Of a stretch of 64,000 nt of DNA, positions 35,715-43,973 are shown piece by piece; position 1 is the stretch's first letter, and every line of letters starts with the position of its first letter. The position numbers and the translations under genes are program-made. The stretch lies in assembly GCF_041914405.1 (NCBI RefSeq), contig NZ_JAYSDK010000003.1, positions 1-64,000 of the forward strand, written 5' to 3'. A model generated the notes under the pieces. It was not told where the DNA came from, did no database searches, and worked only from the letters and a program-made list of their open reading frames with translations. The DNA is from Zoogloea sp041914405 (GTDB lineage Bacteria; Pseudomonadota; Gammaproteobacteria; Burkholderiales; Rhodocyclaceae).

Positions 35715-35748
35715 GGCCTGCGCCGCCTATCTTGAGGAGGCGCAGGCC
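35715..35748. repeat. Stem-loop between tkt and gap
   Basis: GGCCTGCGCC (35715-35724) and GGCGCAGGCC (35739-35748): perfect 10-bp arms around a 14-base loop, in the 99-base gap between transketolase and gap. There is no T-run on either strand, so it may stabilise mRNA ends or act as a weak or Rho-assisted terminator. Confidence 0.5.
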
Positions 35749-35770
35749 TTGATTGAGGTTTGCCGAAAGG

Positions 35771-37801
35771 TCAGGCGATGACCTTCTTGACCGCGGACAC
35801 CACGGCCTCGGCGGTGACGCCGAAATACTTGAACAGCTCGCCGGCCGGGGCGGATTCGCCGAAGCGATCCACGCCGATGACTTCGCCTTCGAGGCCGACA
35901 TACTTACGCCAGCCGTCGGTGACGCCTGCTTCGACGGCGACCCGCGGCAGCCCCTTGGGCAGCACGGACGCGCGGTAGGTGGCATCCTGACGGTCGAAGA
36001 CATTGGTGCTGGGCATGGAAACGACCCGTACGGCGATGCCTTCTTCGGCGAGCCGCTTCTGGGCGGTCAGCGCCAGCGCCACTTCCGAACCGGTCGCTAT
36101 GATAACGGCTTGCGCCTTGCCTGCCTGTGAACCAGTGCCTGAATCGGACAGGACGTAGCCGCCGCGGCGGATATTGGAGACCTGTTCGGCATCGCGCGGC
36201 TGGAAGGGCAGGTTCTGGCGGGAGAAAGCGAGGGAGCTCGGGCCCTCGGCGCGTTCGATTGCCGCCGCCCAGGCCACCGCCGATTCGGTGGTATCACAGG
36301 GGCGCCAGACATCCATGTTGGGGATCAGGCGCAGGGTGGCGGTCTGTTCGACCGGCTGGTGGGTCGGGCCGTCTTCACCGAGGCCGATGGAGTCGTGGGT
36401 GAACACGAAGATCTGGCGCACCTTCATCAGCGCCGCCATGCGCAGGGCGTTGCGGGCGTATTCGCTGAACATCAGGAAGGTGGCGGTGTAGGGCACCAGG
36501 CCGCCGTGCAGCGCGATGCCGTTGGCGATGGCAGCCATGCCGAACTCGCGCACGCCGTAGTACACGTAGTTGCCGCCGCTGGTCTTGCTGATGCCCTTGG
36601 CACCGGACCACAGGGTCAGGTTGGAACCGGCCAGGTCGGCGGAGCCGCCGAGGAGTTCCGGCAGCTTGGGCGCGAAGGCTTCGATGCTGTTCTGGCTGGC
36701 CTTGCGGGTGGCGATGGTTTCACCCTTGTCGGCGACCTTGGCCAGCACGGCGTCCACATGAGCAGACCAGTCGGCGGGCAGTTCGCCGGCCATGCGGCGG
36801 GTGAATTCGGCGGCGAGTTCGGGGAAGGCTGCGGCGTAGGCAGCGAAGCGGTTGTTCCACTCGCCTTCCAGCACAGCGCCCTTTTCTTTGGCGTCCCAGG
36901 CGGCGTAGACGTCGGCCGGCACTTCGAAGGGCGGGTGGTTCCAGCCGATGTAGGCGCGGGCAGCCTCGATCTCGGCATTGCCCAGCGGGGCGCCGTGCAC
37001 GTCGTGGCTGTCCTGCTTGTTGGGGGCGCCGGCGCCGATGATGGTCTTGCAGCAGATCAGGCTGGGGCGGCCGGTTTCGGCCTGGGCGGCCTTGAGGGCA
37101 GCCTCGATCTCGACGGGGTCGTGGCCCTGTACCTCACGGACTACATGCCAGCCATAGGCTTCGAAGCGCTTGGGGGTGTCGTCGGTAAACCAGCCCTCTA
37201 CGTGGCCGTCGATGGAGATGTTGTTGTCGTCGTAGAAGGCGATCAGCTTGCCAAGACCCCACGTGCCGGCCAGCGAACAGGCTTCGTGGGAGATGCCTTC
37301 CATCAGGCAGCCGTCACCGAGGAAGACGTAGGTGTAATGGTTGACGATCTCGTGGCCGGGACGGTTGAAGTCGGCCGCGAGGATCTTCTCGGCCAGCGCC
37401 ATGCCGACCGCGTTGGTGATGCCTTGGCCGAGGGGGCCGGTGGTGGTTTCGACGCCGGGGGTGTAGCCGACTTCCGGGTGGCCGGGGGTGCGGCTGTGCA
37501 GCTGGCGGAAGTTCTTGAGGTCGTCGATGGACAGGTCGTAGCCGGTCAGGTGCAGCAGGGCGTAGATCAGCATCGAGCCGTGGCCGTTGGACTGCACGAA
37601 GCGGTCGCGATCGGCCCACTTCGGGTTTGCCGGATTGTGGCGCAGGTGGCGGCGCCACAGCACCTCGGCAATTTCGGCCATGCCCATCGGGGCGCCCGGG
37701 TGGCCGGAGTTGGCCTTCTGGACGGCGTCCATGGCCAGCGCGCGGATCGCGCCAGTCAGGGGGTTGAAGACGGGCAGCTTGACGTTACGCGTAGAAGACA
37801 T
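35771..37801 (-). CDS. tkt: Transketolase
   Basis: 676 residues from the ATG at 37801 (MSSTRNVKLPVFNPLTGAIRALAMDAVQKANSGHPGAPMGM). It transfers two-carbon ketol units with thiamine diphosphate. The TPP-binding motif is GDGCLMEGISHEACSLAGTWGLGKLIAFYDDNNISIDG, read in pieces as GDG then ~26 residues to NN. HDSIGLGEDGPTHQPVEQ is the transketolase signature of the second domain. The in-frame upstream Met adds a low-complexity tail and is less likely. First gene of tkt-gap-pgk; it can serve the pentose-phosphate pathway or the Calvin cycle with the phosphoribulokinase 3.5 kb away. It is itself a consumer of the thiC pathway product. Confidence 0.97.
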   Translation of the reverse strand: MSSTRNVKLPVFNPLTGAIRALAMDAVQKANSGHPGAPMGMAEIAEVLWRRHLRHNPANPKWADRDRFVQSNGHGSMLIYALLHLTGYDLSIDDLKNFRQLHSRTPGHPEVGYTPGVETTTGPLGQGITNAVGMALAEKILAADFNRPGHEIVNHYTYVFLGDGCLMEGISHEACSLAGTWGLGKLIAFYDDNNISIDGHVEGWFTDDTPKRFEAYGWHVVREVQGHDPVEIEAALKAAQAETGRPSLICCKTIIGAGAPNKQDSHDVHGAPLGNAEIEAARAYIGWNHPPFEVPADVYAAWDAKEKGAVLEGEWNNRFAAYAAAFPELAAEFTRRMAGELPADWSAHVDAVLAKVADKGETIATRKASQNSIEAFAPKLPELLGGSADLAGSNLTLWSGAKGISKTSGGNYVYYGVREFGMAAIANGIALHGGLVPYTATFLMFSEYARNALRMAALMKVRQIFVFTHDSIGLGEDGPTHQPVEQTATLRLIPNMDVWRPCDTTESAVAWAAAIERAEGPSSLAFSRQNLPFQPRDAEQVSNIRRGGYVLSDSGTGSQAGKAQAVIIATGSEVALALTAQKRLAEEGIAVRVVSMPSTNVFDRQDATYRASVLPKGLPRVAVEAGVTDGWRKYVGLEGEVIGVDRFGESAPAGELFKYFGVTAEAVVSAVKKVIA

Positions 37802-37970
37802 CGAAGAACCTTCGGCCGGGGGAGCGGCGCGCAAAGACCGTAATTATCTTTGATTTCCGGGTACTTGGGTAGCCTTGCGGGGGGATAAGTGCGATCCGGG
37901 GCAAGGGGCGCGACGTCGCGAAAACTACGGCATAATCAGGGCTCTACATTTGCTTACATTCGTCCCGTCG

Positions 37971-39353
37971 ATGTCCTTGCGCCTCCTTGCCGTGGCCGCC
38001 CTGTCGTGGGTGGCGCTGACCCTGAGCGGCTGCAGCTCGGTCAAGTACACCGTCGATGATGGCCGCAAGGTGAACGAGACCCTGCTCGCCAATCTGCGTC
38101 TGCTCGGCCATGGCGAACGTGCCTTGCGGCCGGCCATCGTGCGTTCGGCGGCATTGAAGGATCCGGACTGCAGCCACCAGTGGGAGTTGCCGTTCAGCGT
38201 AGCGACCAGCTATGAATGGGACGAGGACGACCGCGTGGCCTGGGTGCGGGCGCTGCAGGTGGACGAGCGTCTCACCATCGTCGGTGCTGCACCGGACTCG
38301 GGCTTGCAGGTCGGTGACAAGCTGGTCGAGCTAAAGGGCTACAGCCGTCGGGATGCCAACAAGATGCTGGCCGAGCTGGCTGAACTGCGCGACGGCGGCA
38401 AGCCCTTTCCGGTCAAGACGGCCGCGGGCAAGATCGTGATGATCAAGCCCCTGCAGGTGTGCCGTGGCTATGCGCGCCTGGCGCCGCCGGTCACGCCGAC
38501 CTACCAGGATTACCACTGGTTGATGAGCATCTATCCGCTGACGGTGTTCAGCCCCCAGATCAGTCCAGATGAGGCGCTGTGGATGGTGCTGTGGACCCAG
38601 GGGCTGTCCGAGGAGGGCGGGGCGCGGATGAAGACTTACCATTACACCAAGGAGATCGTGTCGACGCTGTTCGAGATCGCCACGCTGGCCACCGGTCTCA
38701 ATGCGGCGGCGCAGGCCGCCAAGGTGGCGGTCGATCAGGCGGCGCAGGCTGCAGCTGCTGCGGCGGCCAAGTCGGCGGGCGAAGCCATCGCGAAGCAGGC
38801 CCTGCAGGAGGCGGCCCGCAGCATCGCCGAGCAGGCTGGCAAGGAATACGCGCAGAAAGTGGGCGAGGAGATCGCCAAGTCGGCGGGGCGCCAGCTCGGC
38901 AGTGTGTTGCGGGACAGCTTCATGGCGCGGGTCGGCATGTCGGTGTCCAGCCTGTCGTGGGTGGCGACAACAGCTTTCGACGATGCGGACCGCTGGGCCT
39001 ACGACCGCATCGGCAAGCTCGGCGGGGACCCGCTGGCCGGTGCGACGCTGCATCAGAAGCTCCTGGATGCCAACACGATCAGCAATCCCTTCGTCTTCGA
39101 TGAAGATCGCCTCCAGCGTTATGCCGCCCTGGCTCGCCAGACCCAGCGGGAAGAAATGCTGGCGGCGGTGCTGAAAGGCGAGTCCCTGGACGTGTTTGCG
39201 CTGAAGCTCGACGATCTGCAGAGCGCTTCGGAGGAGAGCGGTCAGATGGCCCTGCAAATGGCCAGTGACGATGCCCCGCTGGCGGCCGGAGCGGTGCATG
39301 GCGGGCTGATCGATGCGATGCTGAGAATGCCTTTGGAATCGGGTGGAGATTGA
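37971..39353 (+). CDS. Large lipoprotein with a PDZ-like segment and Ala-rich coiled region
   Basis: 460 residues from the ATG at 37971. The lipoprotein signal has lipobox LSGC (Cys ~21). A PDZ-like segment is suggested by TIVGAAPDSGLQVGDKLVELKGYSRRDANKML. An Ala/Gln/Lys-rich helical region at ~245-320 (AAQAAKVAVDQAAQAAAAAA and onward) looks like a flexible coiled stretch or glycine-zipper-like membrane-associating segment. I do not recognise the family. It starts an operon with the MORN-repeat protein 4 bases downstream, divergent from transketolase. It is probably attached to an envelope membrane; function unknown. Confidence 0.75.
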   Translation: MSLRLLAVAALSWVALTLSGCSSVKYTVDDGRKVNETLLANLRLLGHGERALRPAIVRSAALKDPDCSHQWELPFSVATSYEWDEDDRVAWVRALQVDERLTIVGAAPDSGLQVGDKLVELKGYSRRDANKMLAELAELRDGGKPFPVKTAAGKIVMIKPLQVCRGYARLAPPVTPTYQDYHWLMSIYPLTVFSPQISPDEALWMVLWTQGLSEEGGARMKTYHYTKEIVSTLFEIATLATGLNAAAQAAKVAVDQAAQAAAAAAAKSAGEAIAKQALQEAARSIAEQAGKEYAQKVGEEIAKSAGRQLGSVLRDSFMARVGMSVSSLSWVATTAFDDADRWAYDRIGKLGGDPLAGATLHQKLLDANTISNPFVFDEDRLQRYAALARQTQREEMLAAVLKGESLDVFALKLDDLQSASEESGQMALQMASDDAPLAAGAVHGGLIDAMLRMPLESGGD

Positions 39354-39357
39354 GTTG

Positions 39358-41124
39358 ATGAACACGATGCATAGTCGGGGGCTGCTGGCGTGCCTGTTTG
39401 CCATGGCTGGGAGCGTGGGGGCCCAGCAGGCCATGCCGGAGGCGTCTGGCGGTATGCCCGAGGCGTCGGTTGGCGTGGCGGCCGATTGCCCCGTGCTGTT
39501 GCAGGAGGCCGAGGCACATTTCGAGCAGGGCCACCAGGCCGCATCCGCCAAGCGTTGGAAGGAGGCGCAGCAGCAACTGCGTAGTGCCAGTGGCGAATTT
39601 CTGAAGGTGGCGACAGCCTGTCCGACGTTGGCCACGCAGGCCAACCGGCAAGGGGATCGGGCCACCAGCGAGCTGAAGCTGGTCGAGGCAGCCATCAGCC
39701 ATCAGGGTGAATGCTTGCCGCGTTTCGACAAGGCACTGGACCTGGATCTTCGTGCTGCCGCGGCCAAGTCGGACAAAGGCGATCCGGCGGAAGTCGAGCG
39801 CCTGCTCGCCGAGGCCGAAACCACCTGGCGGGAGGCGGTGGCGGTGTGCCAGTCACCCCATCGGGAGAAAGCCGACAAGAGCCTGGCCGCCACGGTCAAG
39901 GTGCGCACCGCGAACGCCGAGTTGCTGAGCTCGGGGCCGGCCTGCGATGCCGCCTGGAAGAACGCCTCGGCGCTCATCGATTACGCCAAGGGGGCGTGGC
40001 GGGACAAGCGCTGGGACGATGCCGCGATGCTCTACGGCAAGGCAGTGATGGCCTGGGAAGGGGCCGCCGACAAGTGTTCCGGCACCCGGCAGCAGCAGGC
40101 CCAGCGCAAGGTGGAGCAGACCCAGATCGATGCGCACAACGCCGAGTTCTGCGGCCCGCTGTGGGATGGCGCCACCGATCTGAGCCAGCGCGTGAAGGGC
40201 GCTGGTAACGGTGTGTCGGCGACAGAGAAGGATCAGTTGTCGATGAGGGCCGAGGTGGCCTGGCGCGATGCGTCGACTCAGTGCCGTGGCAATCCGCAGA
40301 ACCTGGCCCGCAGCAATGCGGATGCGCTCGCCCGCGAGCGGGGTACGCCACTGCCGGCCAATGCGCAGGCCTTGTACGGGACTCGCCGACCGGCTTCGGT
40401 CGTCGAGCCGGTTGCGGTCAAGACTTCCGTGGCGGCGACCGCGACAGCGGTGACGCCGAGCGCGGCTACGGTGCTTCCGGTTGCCAGGGAGGTGGTCAGG
40501 ACGGCTGTCGAGACGACTGCGCTGGCACCCGCTGTTGCGGCGCCTGTCGCCAAGGTGGCCGATGCACCGCAAGCTGGCGTTCGCAAGGAGGCGCCGGCCG
40601 AAACCACGCTGGTGGCCGGTGATACCACCTACAAGGGGCATTTCACGATGGATCCCAAGAGCGGCGTCGTGAGCGGCACGGGCACCGTCGAGTGGGCCAA
40701 TGGCGAGCGCTTCAGCGGCACGCTGGTAGACGGTCGGCGCCAGGGCAAGGGGCGCTTCAATTGGGTCGGCGGCCAGTGGTACGAAGGTGACTGGGCCGAC
40801 GACCGGGCGGTTGGTTACGGCACTATCCAGTTCCCGGGCGGCAATCGCTATGAAGGGGCAGTGGCGGACGGCGAACCGGCTGGCCGGGGCACGCTGATCT
40901 TCGCCTCGGGGGATCGCTATACCGGCGATTTCGTCCGCGGTCTCTTCCAGGGGCAGGGCAGCTATGCCTGGAAGAACGGCAACCGCTACGACGGTGCCTG
41001 GCACCTTGGCAAGAAGCATGGCCGCGGCCGCCTGACCTGGGCCTCCGGTGAGGCCTGGGAAGGGGAGTTCCGCGACGACCTTAAGACCGAAGCCGGCCAG
41101 AGCATTGCGGCCGCCGCCCATTGA
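39358..41124 (+). CDS. Exported MORN-repeat protein
   Basis: 588 residues from the ATG at 39358. The signal peptide ends at SVGAQQ. Residues ~40-330 are helical and Ala/Glu-rich with evenly spaced single cysteines (DCPVLLQEAEAHFEQGH, CDAAWKNASALIDYAKGAW), like TPR-related repeats. A Val/Ala/Thr-rich linker follows at ~340-415. The C-terminus has six to seven MORN units of 23 residues (ANGERFSGTLVDGRRQGKG, PGGNRYEGAVADGEPAGRG, KNGNRYDGAWHLGKKHGRG). Bacterial MORN repeats bind lipids or act as scaffolds. It is coupled to the lipoprotein gene upstream (4-base gap), and the pair probably forms an envelope complex. Confidence 0.82.
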   Translation: MNTMHSRGLLACLFAMAGSVGAQQAMPEASGGMPEASVGVAADCPVLLQEAEAHFEQGHQAASAKRWKEAQQQLRSASGEFLKVATACPTLATQANRQGDRATSELKLVEAAISHQGECLPRFDKALDLDLRAAAAKSDKGDPAEVERLLAEAETTWREAVAVCQSPHREKADKSLAATVKVRTANAELLSSGPACDAAWKNASALIDYAKGAWRDKRWDDAAMLYGKAVMAWEGAADKCSGTRQQQAQRKVEQTQIDAHNAEFCGPLWDGATDLSQRVKGAGNGVSATEKDQLSMRAEVAWRDASTQCRGNPQNLARSNADALARERGTPLPANAQALYGTRRPASVVEPVAVKTSVAATATAVTPSAATVLPVAREVVRTAVETTALAPAVAAPVAKVADAPQAGVRKEAPAETTLVAGDTTYKGHFTMDPKSGVVSGTGTVEWANGERFSGTLVDGRRQGKGRFNWVGGQWYEGDWADDRAVGYGTIQFPGGNRYEGAVADGEPAGRGTLIFASGDRYTGDFVRGLFQGQGSYAWKNGNRYDGAWHLGKKHGRGRLTWASGEAWEGEFRDDLKTEAGQSIAAAAH

Positions 41125-41194
41125 GGAGGGGGTTGGCCGAGCCTACCCGCTGATCAGGCGCGCACGCTGCTGTCTTGCCCAGATGCTCTGCCGT

Positions 41195-41255
41195 GGTTGG
41201 CGAATTCATCCGCCAACCAGTCCCGCCCATTTCGTGGGGGCGAATTGATTCGCCC
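41195..41255. repeat. Pair of REP-like short palindromes
   Basis: Two hairpins in the 146-base convergent gap. The first is GGTTGGCG-AATTCATC-CGCCAACC (41195-41218). The second is GGGCGAA-TTGA-TTCGCCC (41238-41255), preceded by TTTCGTGG. Both share a GGCGAATT core, as expected for two degenerate copies of a repetitive extragenic palindrome. Their inverse arrangement between convergent genes suggests a REP doublet, perhaps also functioning in termination. Confidence 0.6.
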
Positions 41256-41270
41256 GCGGACTCTTTCAGC

Positions 41271-42146
41271 TCACACCCACTGGCGGCGGCGTTCCATCAG
41301 TTTCCAGATCAGCGGCGTGAGGATCAGCTGCATCGCCAGGTCCAGCTTGCCGCCCGGCACCACGATGGTGTTGGCGCGGGACATGAAGCTGTCGTGGATC
41401 ATGCGCAGCAGGTAGGGGAAGTCCACCCCGCGTGGATCGCGGAAGCGGATGATCACCATTGATTCGTCGGCGGTCGGGATGTCGCGGGCGATGAAGGGAT
41501 TGGAGGTGTCGACCATCGGCACCCGCTGGAAGTTGATGTGGGTGTGGGAGAACTGCGGCACGATGTAATGCACGTAGTCGTGCATGCGGCGCAGGATGGT
41601 TTCCTGCACGGCTTCCAGCGAGTAGCCGCGGGTCTTGGTGTCCCGGTGGATCTTTTGTATCCACTCCAGGTTGGTGATTGGAACGACGCCTATCAGCAGG
41701 TCCGCGTGCCGGCAGGTGTTGACCTTGTCGGTGATCACCGCGCCATGCAGGCCTTCGTAGAACAGACAGTCGGTGTCCGGCGGCAGTTCTTCCCAAGGCG
41801 TGAAGTCGCCCATCTTGAGGCCGCGGCGGGTGGCTTCCTCGGCGCTGTGCAGATAGAAGCGTCGTTTTCCGCCGCCGGATTCGCCGTAGGTTCGGAACAG
41901 TTGCTCCAGTTCCTCGAGCAGGTTGGCTTCCGGGCCAAAGTGGCTGATGCCGCGCCGGCCCTGGCTTTCAGCCTCGATGATGAGGTCGCGGATCTCCTCT
42001 CGCGTGTAGCGGTGGAAGCTGTCGCCCTCGATAACCGCGGCATTGACCTTTTCCCGCCAGAAGATGCCTTCGAAGGTGTGCTTCACCGTGGTGGTGCCGG
42101 CGCCTGACGAGCCGGTTACCACGATGATCGGGTGCTTCATGGACAT
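41271..42146 (-). CDS. prk: Phosphoribulokinase
   Basis: 291 residues from the ATG at 42146 (MSMKHPIIVVTGSSGAGTTTVK). The P-loop has the proteobacterial PRK form GSSGAGTTT. AAVIEGDSFHRYTREE, ISHFGPEANLLEELEQLF, DTDCLFYEGLHGAVIT and PVPITN-like VVPITNLEWIQKIHRD identify class I phosphoribulokinase. It phosphorylates ribulose-5-phosphate to ribulose-1,5-bisphosphate, the Calvin-cycle-specific step. No RuBisCO or CbbR gene is in the window. Transcribed apart from tkt-gap-pgk and preceded by a hairpin-rich leader. Confidence 0.95.
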   Translation of the reverse strand: MSMKHPIIVVTGSSGAGTTTVKHTFEGIFWREKVNAAVIEGDSFHRYTREEIRDLIIEAESQGRRGISHFGPEANLLEELEQLFRTYGESGGGKRRFYLHSAEEATRRGLKMGDFTPWEELPPDTDCLFYEGLHGAVITDKVNTCRHADLLIGVVPITNLEWIQKIHRDTKTRGYSLEAVQETILRRMHDYVHYIVPQFSHTHINFQRVPMVDTSNPFIARDIPTADESMVIIRFRDPRGVDFPYLLRMIHDSFMSRANTIVVPGGKLDLAMQLILTPLIWKLMERRRQWV

Positions 42147-42170
42147 GGGGTTGCTCTCGAAAGTGAATGG

Positions 42171-42208
42171 TTTTGGCACAGGGCACGGTGGCATGGCCTG
42201 TGCCAAAA
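42171..42208. repeat. 12-bp inverted repeat in the leader of phosphoribulokinase
   Basis: TTTTGGCACAGG (42171-42182) and CCTGTGCCAAAA (42197-42208) are perfect complements around a 14-base loop, 24 bases upstream of the prk start. It may be an mRNA hairpin, a second terminator for the upstream gene, or an operator. The LysR-like T-N11-A reading is possible but not specific. Confidence 0.5.
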
Positions 42209-42252
42209 GCGCTCAACTTCCGGTGTAAAGCCGGGTGTCGCGGTGTTGCAGC

Positions 42253-42282
42253 AAAAATCGGGCCTTTTTGACGGAGGCCCGA
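42253..42282 (-). terminator. Rho-independent terminator of the inositol-phosphatase-family gene
   Basis: On the minus strand TCGGGCCT (42282-42275), loop CCGTCAAAA, AGGCCCGA (42265-42258), then TTTTTGC. It starts 8 bases after the stop codon. Good stem and T-run. Confidence 0.85.
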
Positions 42283-42289
42283 ATGCGGC

Positions 42290-43099
42290 TCAGGAGTGGG
42301 TGTTGAGCCAGACCCGCCACTGGTCGAACAGGGCGGGGCTGGCCGCGGCGATTACGGAGCGCTTGATGGCTGGGCCTGCGGTCAGCGGCGTACCTCCGAG
42401 GGTGCTGTAGCAGCCACCGGCCTCCTCGAGGATCAGGCGGCCGGCCGCGTAGTCCCATAGCATCTGGCCGCCGTGGATATAGACGTCCAGGCGGCCGGCG
42501 GCCACGTAGCACCATTCGAGGGCGCTGGAGCCGAAGTTGCGCTGGGAGTAGTACGGGGGGCGGACGGCCAGCTCGTCGCCGAGGTGATGGCTGATGCGCT
42601 TGAAGTCCACCCCGGCCACCGCATCCTTCAGGCGGGTGGTCGGGCTGCGCAGGGGCAGCGACACGTCGTTGAGCCAGGCGCCAGCCCCGCGGCCGGCATA
42701 GAAGGCCTCGTCAGTGACCGGGTTGTAAACCACGCCGAGCTGGGTCTTGTGATTGACCAGGTAGGCCACCGCCACGCCGAAGAAGGGGATGCCGTTGGCG
42801 AAGTTGGTGGTACCGTCGATCGGGTCGATGACCCACAGGCCGTCCATGCCGGCTTGCCACACGCGGCCCTGCTCCTCGGCGGTCATTTCCTCGCCGAGCA
42901 CTGGGGCCGGGATGAGCTGCGGCAGGCGCTCGACGAGGGCCGCCTGGGAGGCCAGGTCGGCTTCAGTGAGCACGCTGCCGTCGGCCTTGTGCTCGCGCAC
43001 GGCACGCAGGTAGCGGGGCAGGATGGTCTCGCGGGCCATCTGGCGCACCAGTTCGGCGAGGGAGCGGGCGAGTTCGAGGCGTTGGGCACTGGTGGTCAT
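42290..43099 (-). CDS. Inositol monophosphatase-family phosphatase
   Basis: 269 residues from the ATG at 43099. The metal-binding motifs are GEEMTAEEQ, DPIDGTTNFANG and WDYAAGRLILEEAGG, the latter two diagnostic for the Mg-dependent, lithium-sensitive phosphatase family (SuhB, CysQ, histidinol-phosphatase, fructose-1,6-bisphosphatase-like members). Substrate: uncertain; the neighbourhood of phosphoribulokinase makes a sugar-bisphosphate phosphatase role possible, but SuhB-like activity is the safer family statement. Divergent from rsmE. Confidence 0.9.
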   Translation of the reverse strand: MTTSAQRLELARSLAELVRQMARETILPRYLRAVREHKADGSVLTEADLASQAALVERLPQLIPAPVLGEEMTAEEQGRVWQAGMDGLWVIDPIDGTTNFANGIPFFGVAVAYLVNHKTQLGVVYNPVTDEAFYAGRGAGAWLNDVSLPLRSPTTRLKDAVAGVDFKRISHHLGDELAVRPPYYSQRNFGSSALEWCYVAAGRLDVYIHGGQMLWDYAAGRLILEEAGGCYSTLGGTPLTAGPAIKRSVIAAASPALFDQWRVWLNTHS

Positions 43100-43229
43100 C
43101 GGGCGGCCCGTTGGACGGTGAAGGTGCGGCTGCCCCAGGATGGGGGCAGGGCGATGATCGGAAGCGTGGTGAGACGGATCGGCATTTTGTTTCAATCCCG
43201 TTTAAACACGCGGTTTTGCGGATAATAGC

Positions 43230-43973
43230 ATGATGAATCCGCGCTTCTTCTGCCCTGACGGGCTCGCTCCCGACAGCGATATGCCCCTGCCTGCCGACGT
43301 TGCCCACCACGCCGAGCGCGTGTTGCGGCTGGCTGTCGGCGATGAAATCGTGCTCTTCGACGGTCGAGGTGGCGAATGCGCCGCGACCCTGCAGGCCCTG
43401 GGCAAACAGCCGTTGGCCCGCCTTGGCCCGCGTCTGGAGGTGGAGCGGGAATCGCCGCTGGCAATCACGCTGGTGCAGGCGTTGGCAAGTGGCGACAAGA
43501 TGGACTGGATCGTGCAGAAAGCGGTGGAGCTGGGCGCGGTGGCAGTGCAACCGGTGGCGGCCGAGCGTTCAGTGCTGAAGCTGTCCGGTGAGCGGGCAGC
43601 CAAGCGGGTGGCCCACTGGCAGCAGGTGGCGGTGTCGGCCTGCGAACAGTCCGGGCGCAACCGCGTGCCGAAGATCGCCGAGATACTGCCCCTCAACAAG
43701 TATCTGGCACAGGCGGTGGAGGGAACCCGGCTGATCCTGGCGCCGGGCGCAGCGGGCGCGCTGGCCCGCAAGTCCCGTCCTTCGGGGCCGCTGCATGTGC
43801 TGATCGGCCCGGAAGGCGGTTGGTCGCCGGGGGAGTTGACCCTGGCCGAACGGGCCGCTTGCGAGCCGCTGGCGCTTGGCCCCCGGGTCTTCCGTACTGA
43901 AACCGCCGGCCTGGCGGCGCTGGCTGCCCTGCAGACCCTTTGGGGCGACTTCCCGGGAGAAGGCAATGTTTGA
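43230..43973 (+). CDS. rsmE: 16S rRNA (uracil-1498-N3)-methyltransferase RsmE
   Basis: 247 residues, SPOUT-class methyltransferase. An N-terminal PUA-like domain (HHAERVLRLAVGDEIVLFDGRGGE) is followed by the trefoil-knot region with KMDWIVQKAVELGAVAVQPV, ACEQSGRNRVPKI, LIGPEGGWSPGEL and the C-terminal LGPRVFRTETAGLAALAAL. It methylates U1498 in the ribosomal decoding region. Its 3' end overlaps the next gene by 8 bases, linking it to the polyphosphate kinase-like gene in one transcript. Confidence 0.96.
   Translation: MMNPRFFCPDGLAPDSDMPLPADVAHHAERVLRLAVGDEIVLFDGRGGECAATLQALGKQPLARLGPRLEVERESPLAITLVQALASGDKMDWIVQKAVELGAVAVQPVAAERSVLKLSGERAAKRVAHWQQVAVSACEQSGRNRVPKIAEILPLNKYLAQAVEGTRLILAPGAAGALARKSRPSGPLHVLIGPEGGWSPGELTLAERAACEPLALGPRVFRTETAGLAALAALQTLWGDFPGEGNV

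Noticed and set aside
38701..38860. Alanine-codon-rich GCG/GCC stretch that could be read as a DNA repeat
   Set aside because: It is explained by the Ala-rich helical segment of the lipoprotein; unit length and sequence are irregular.
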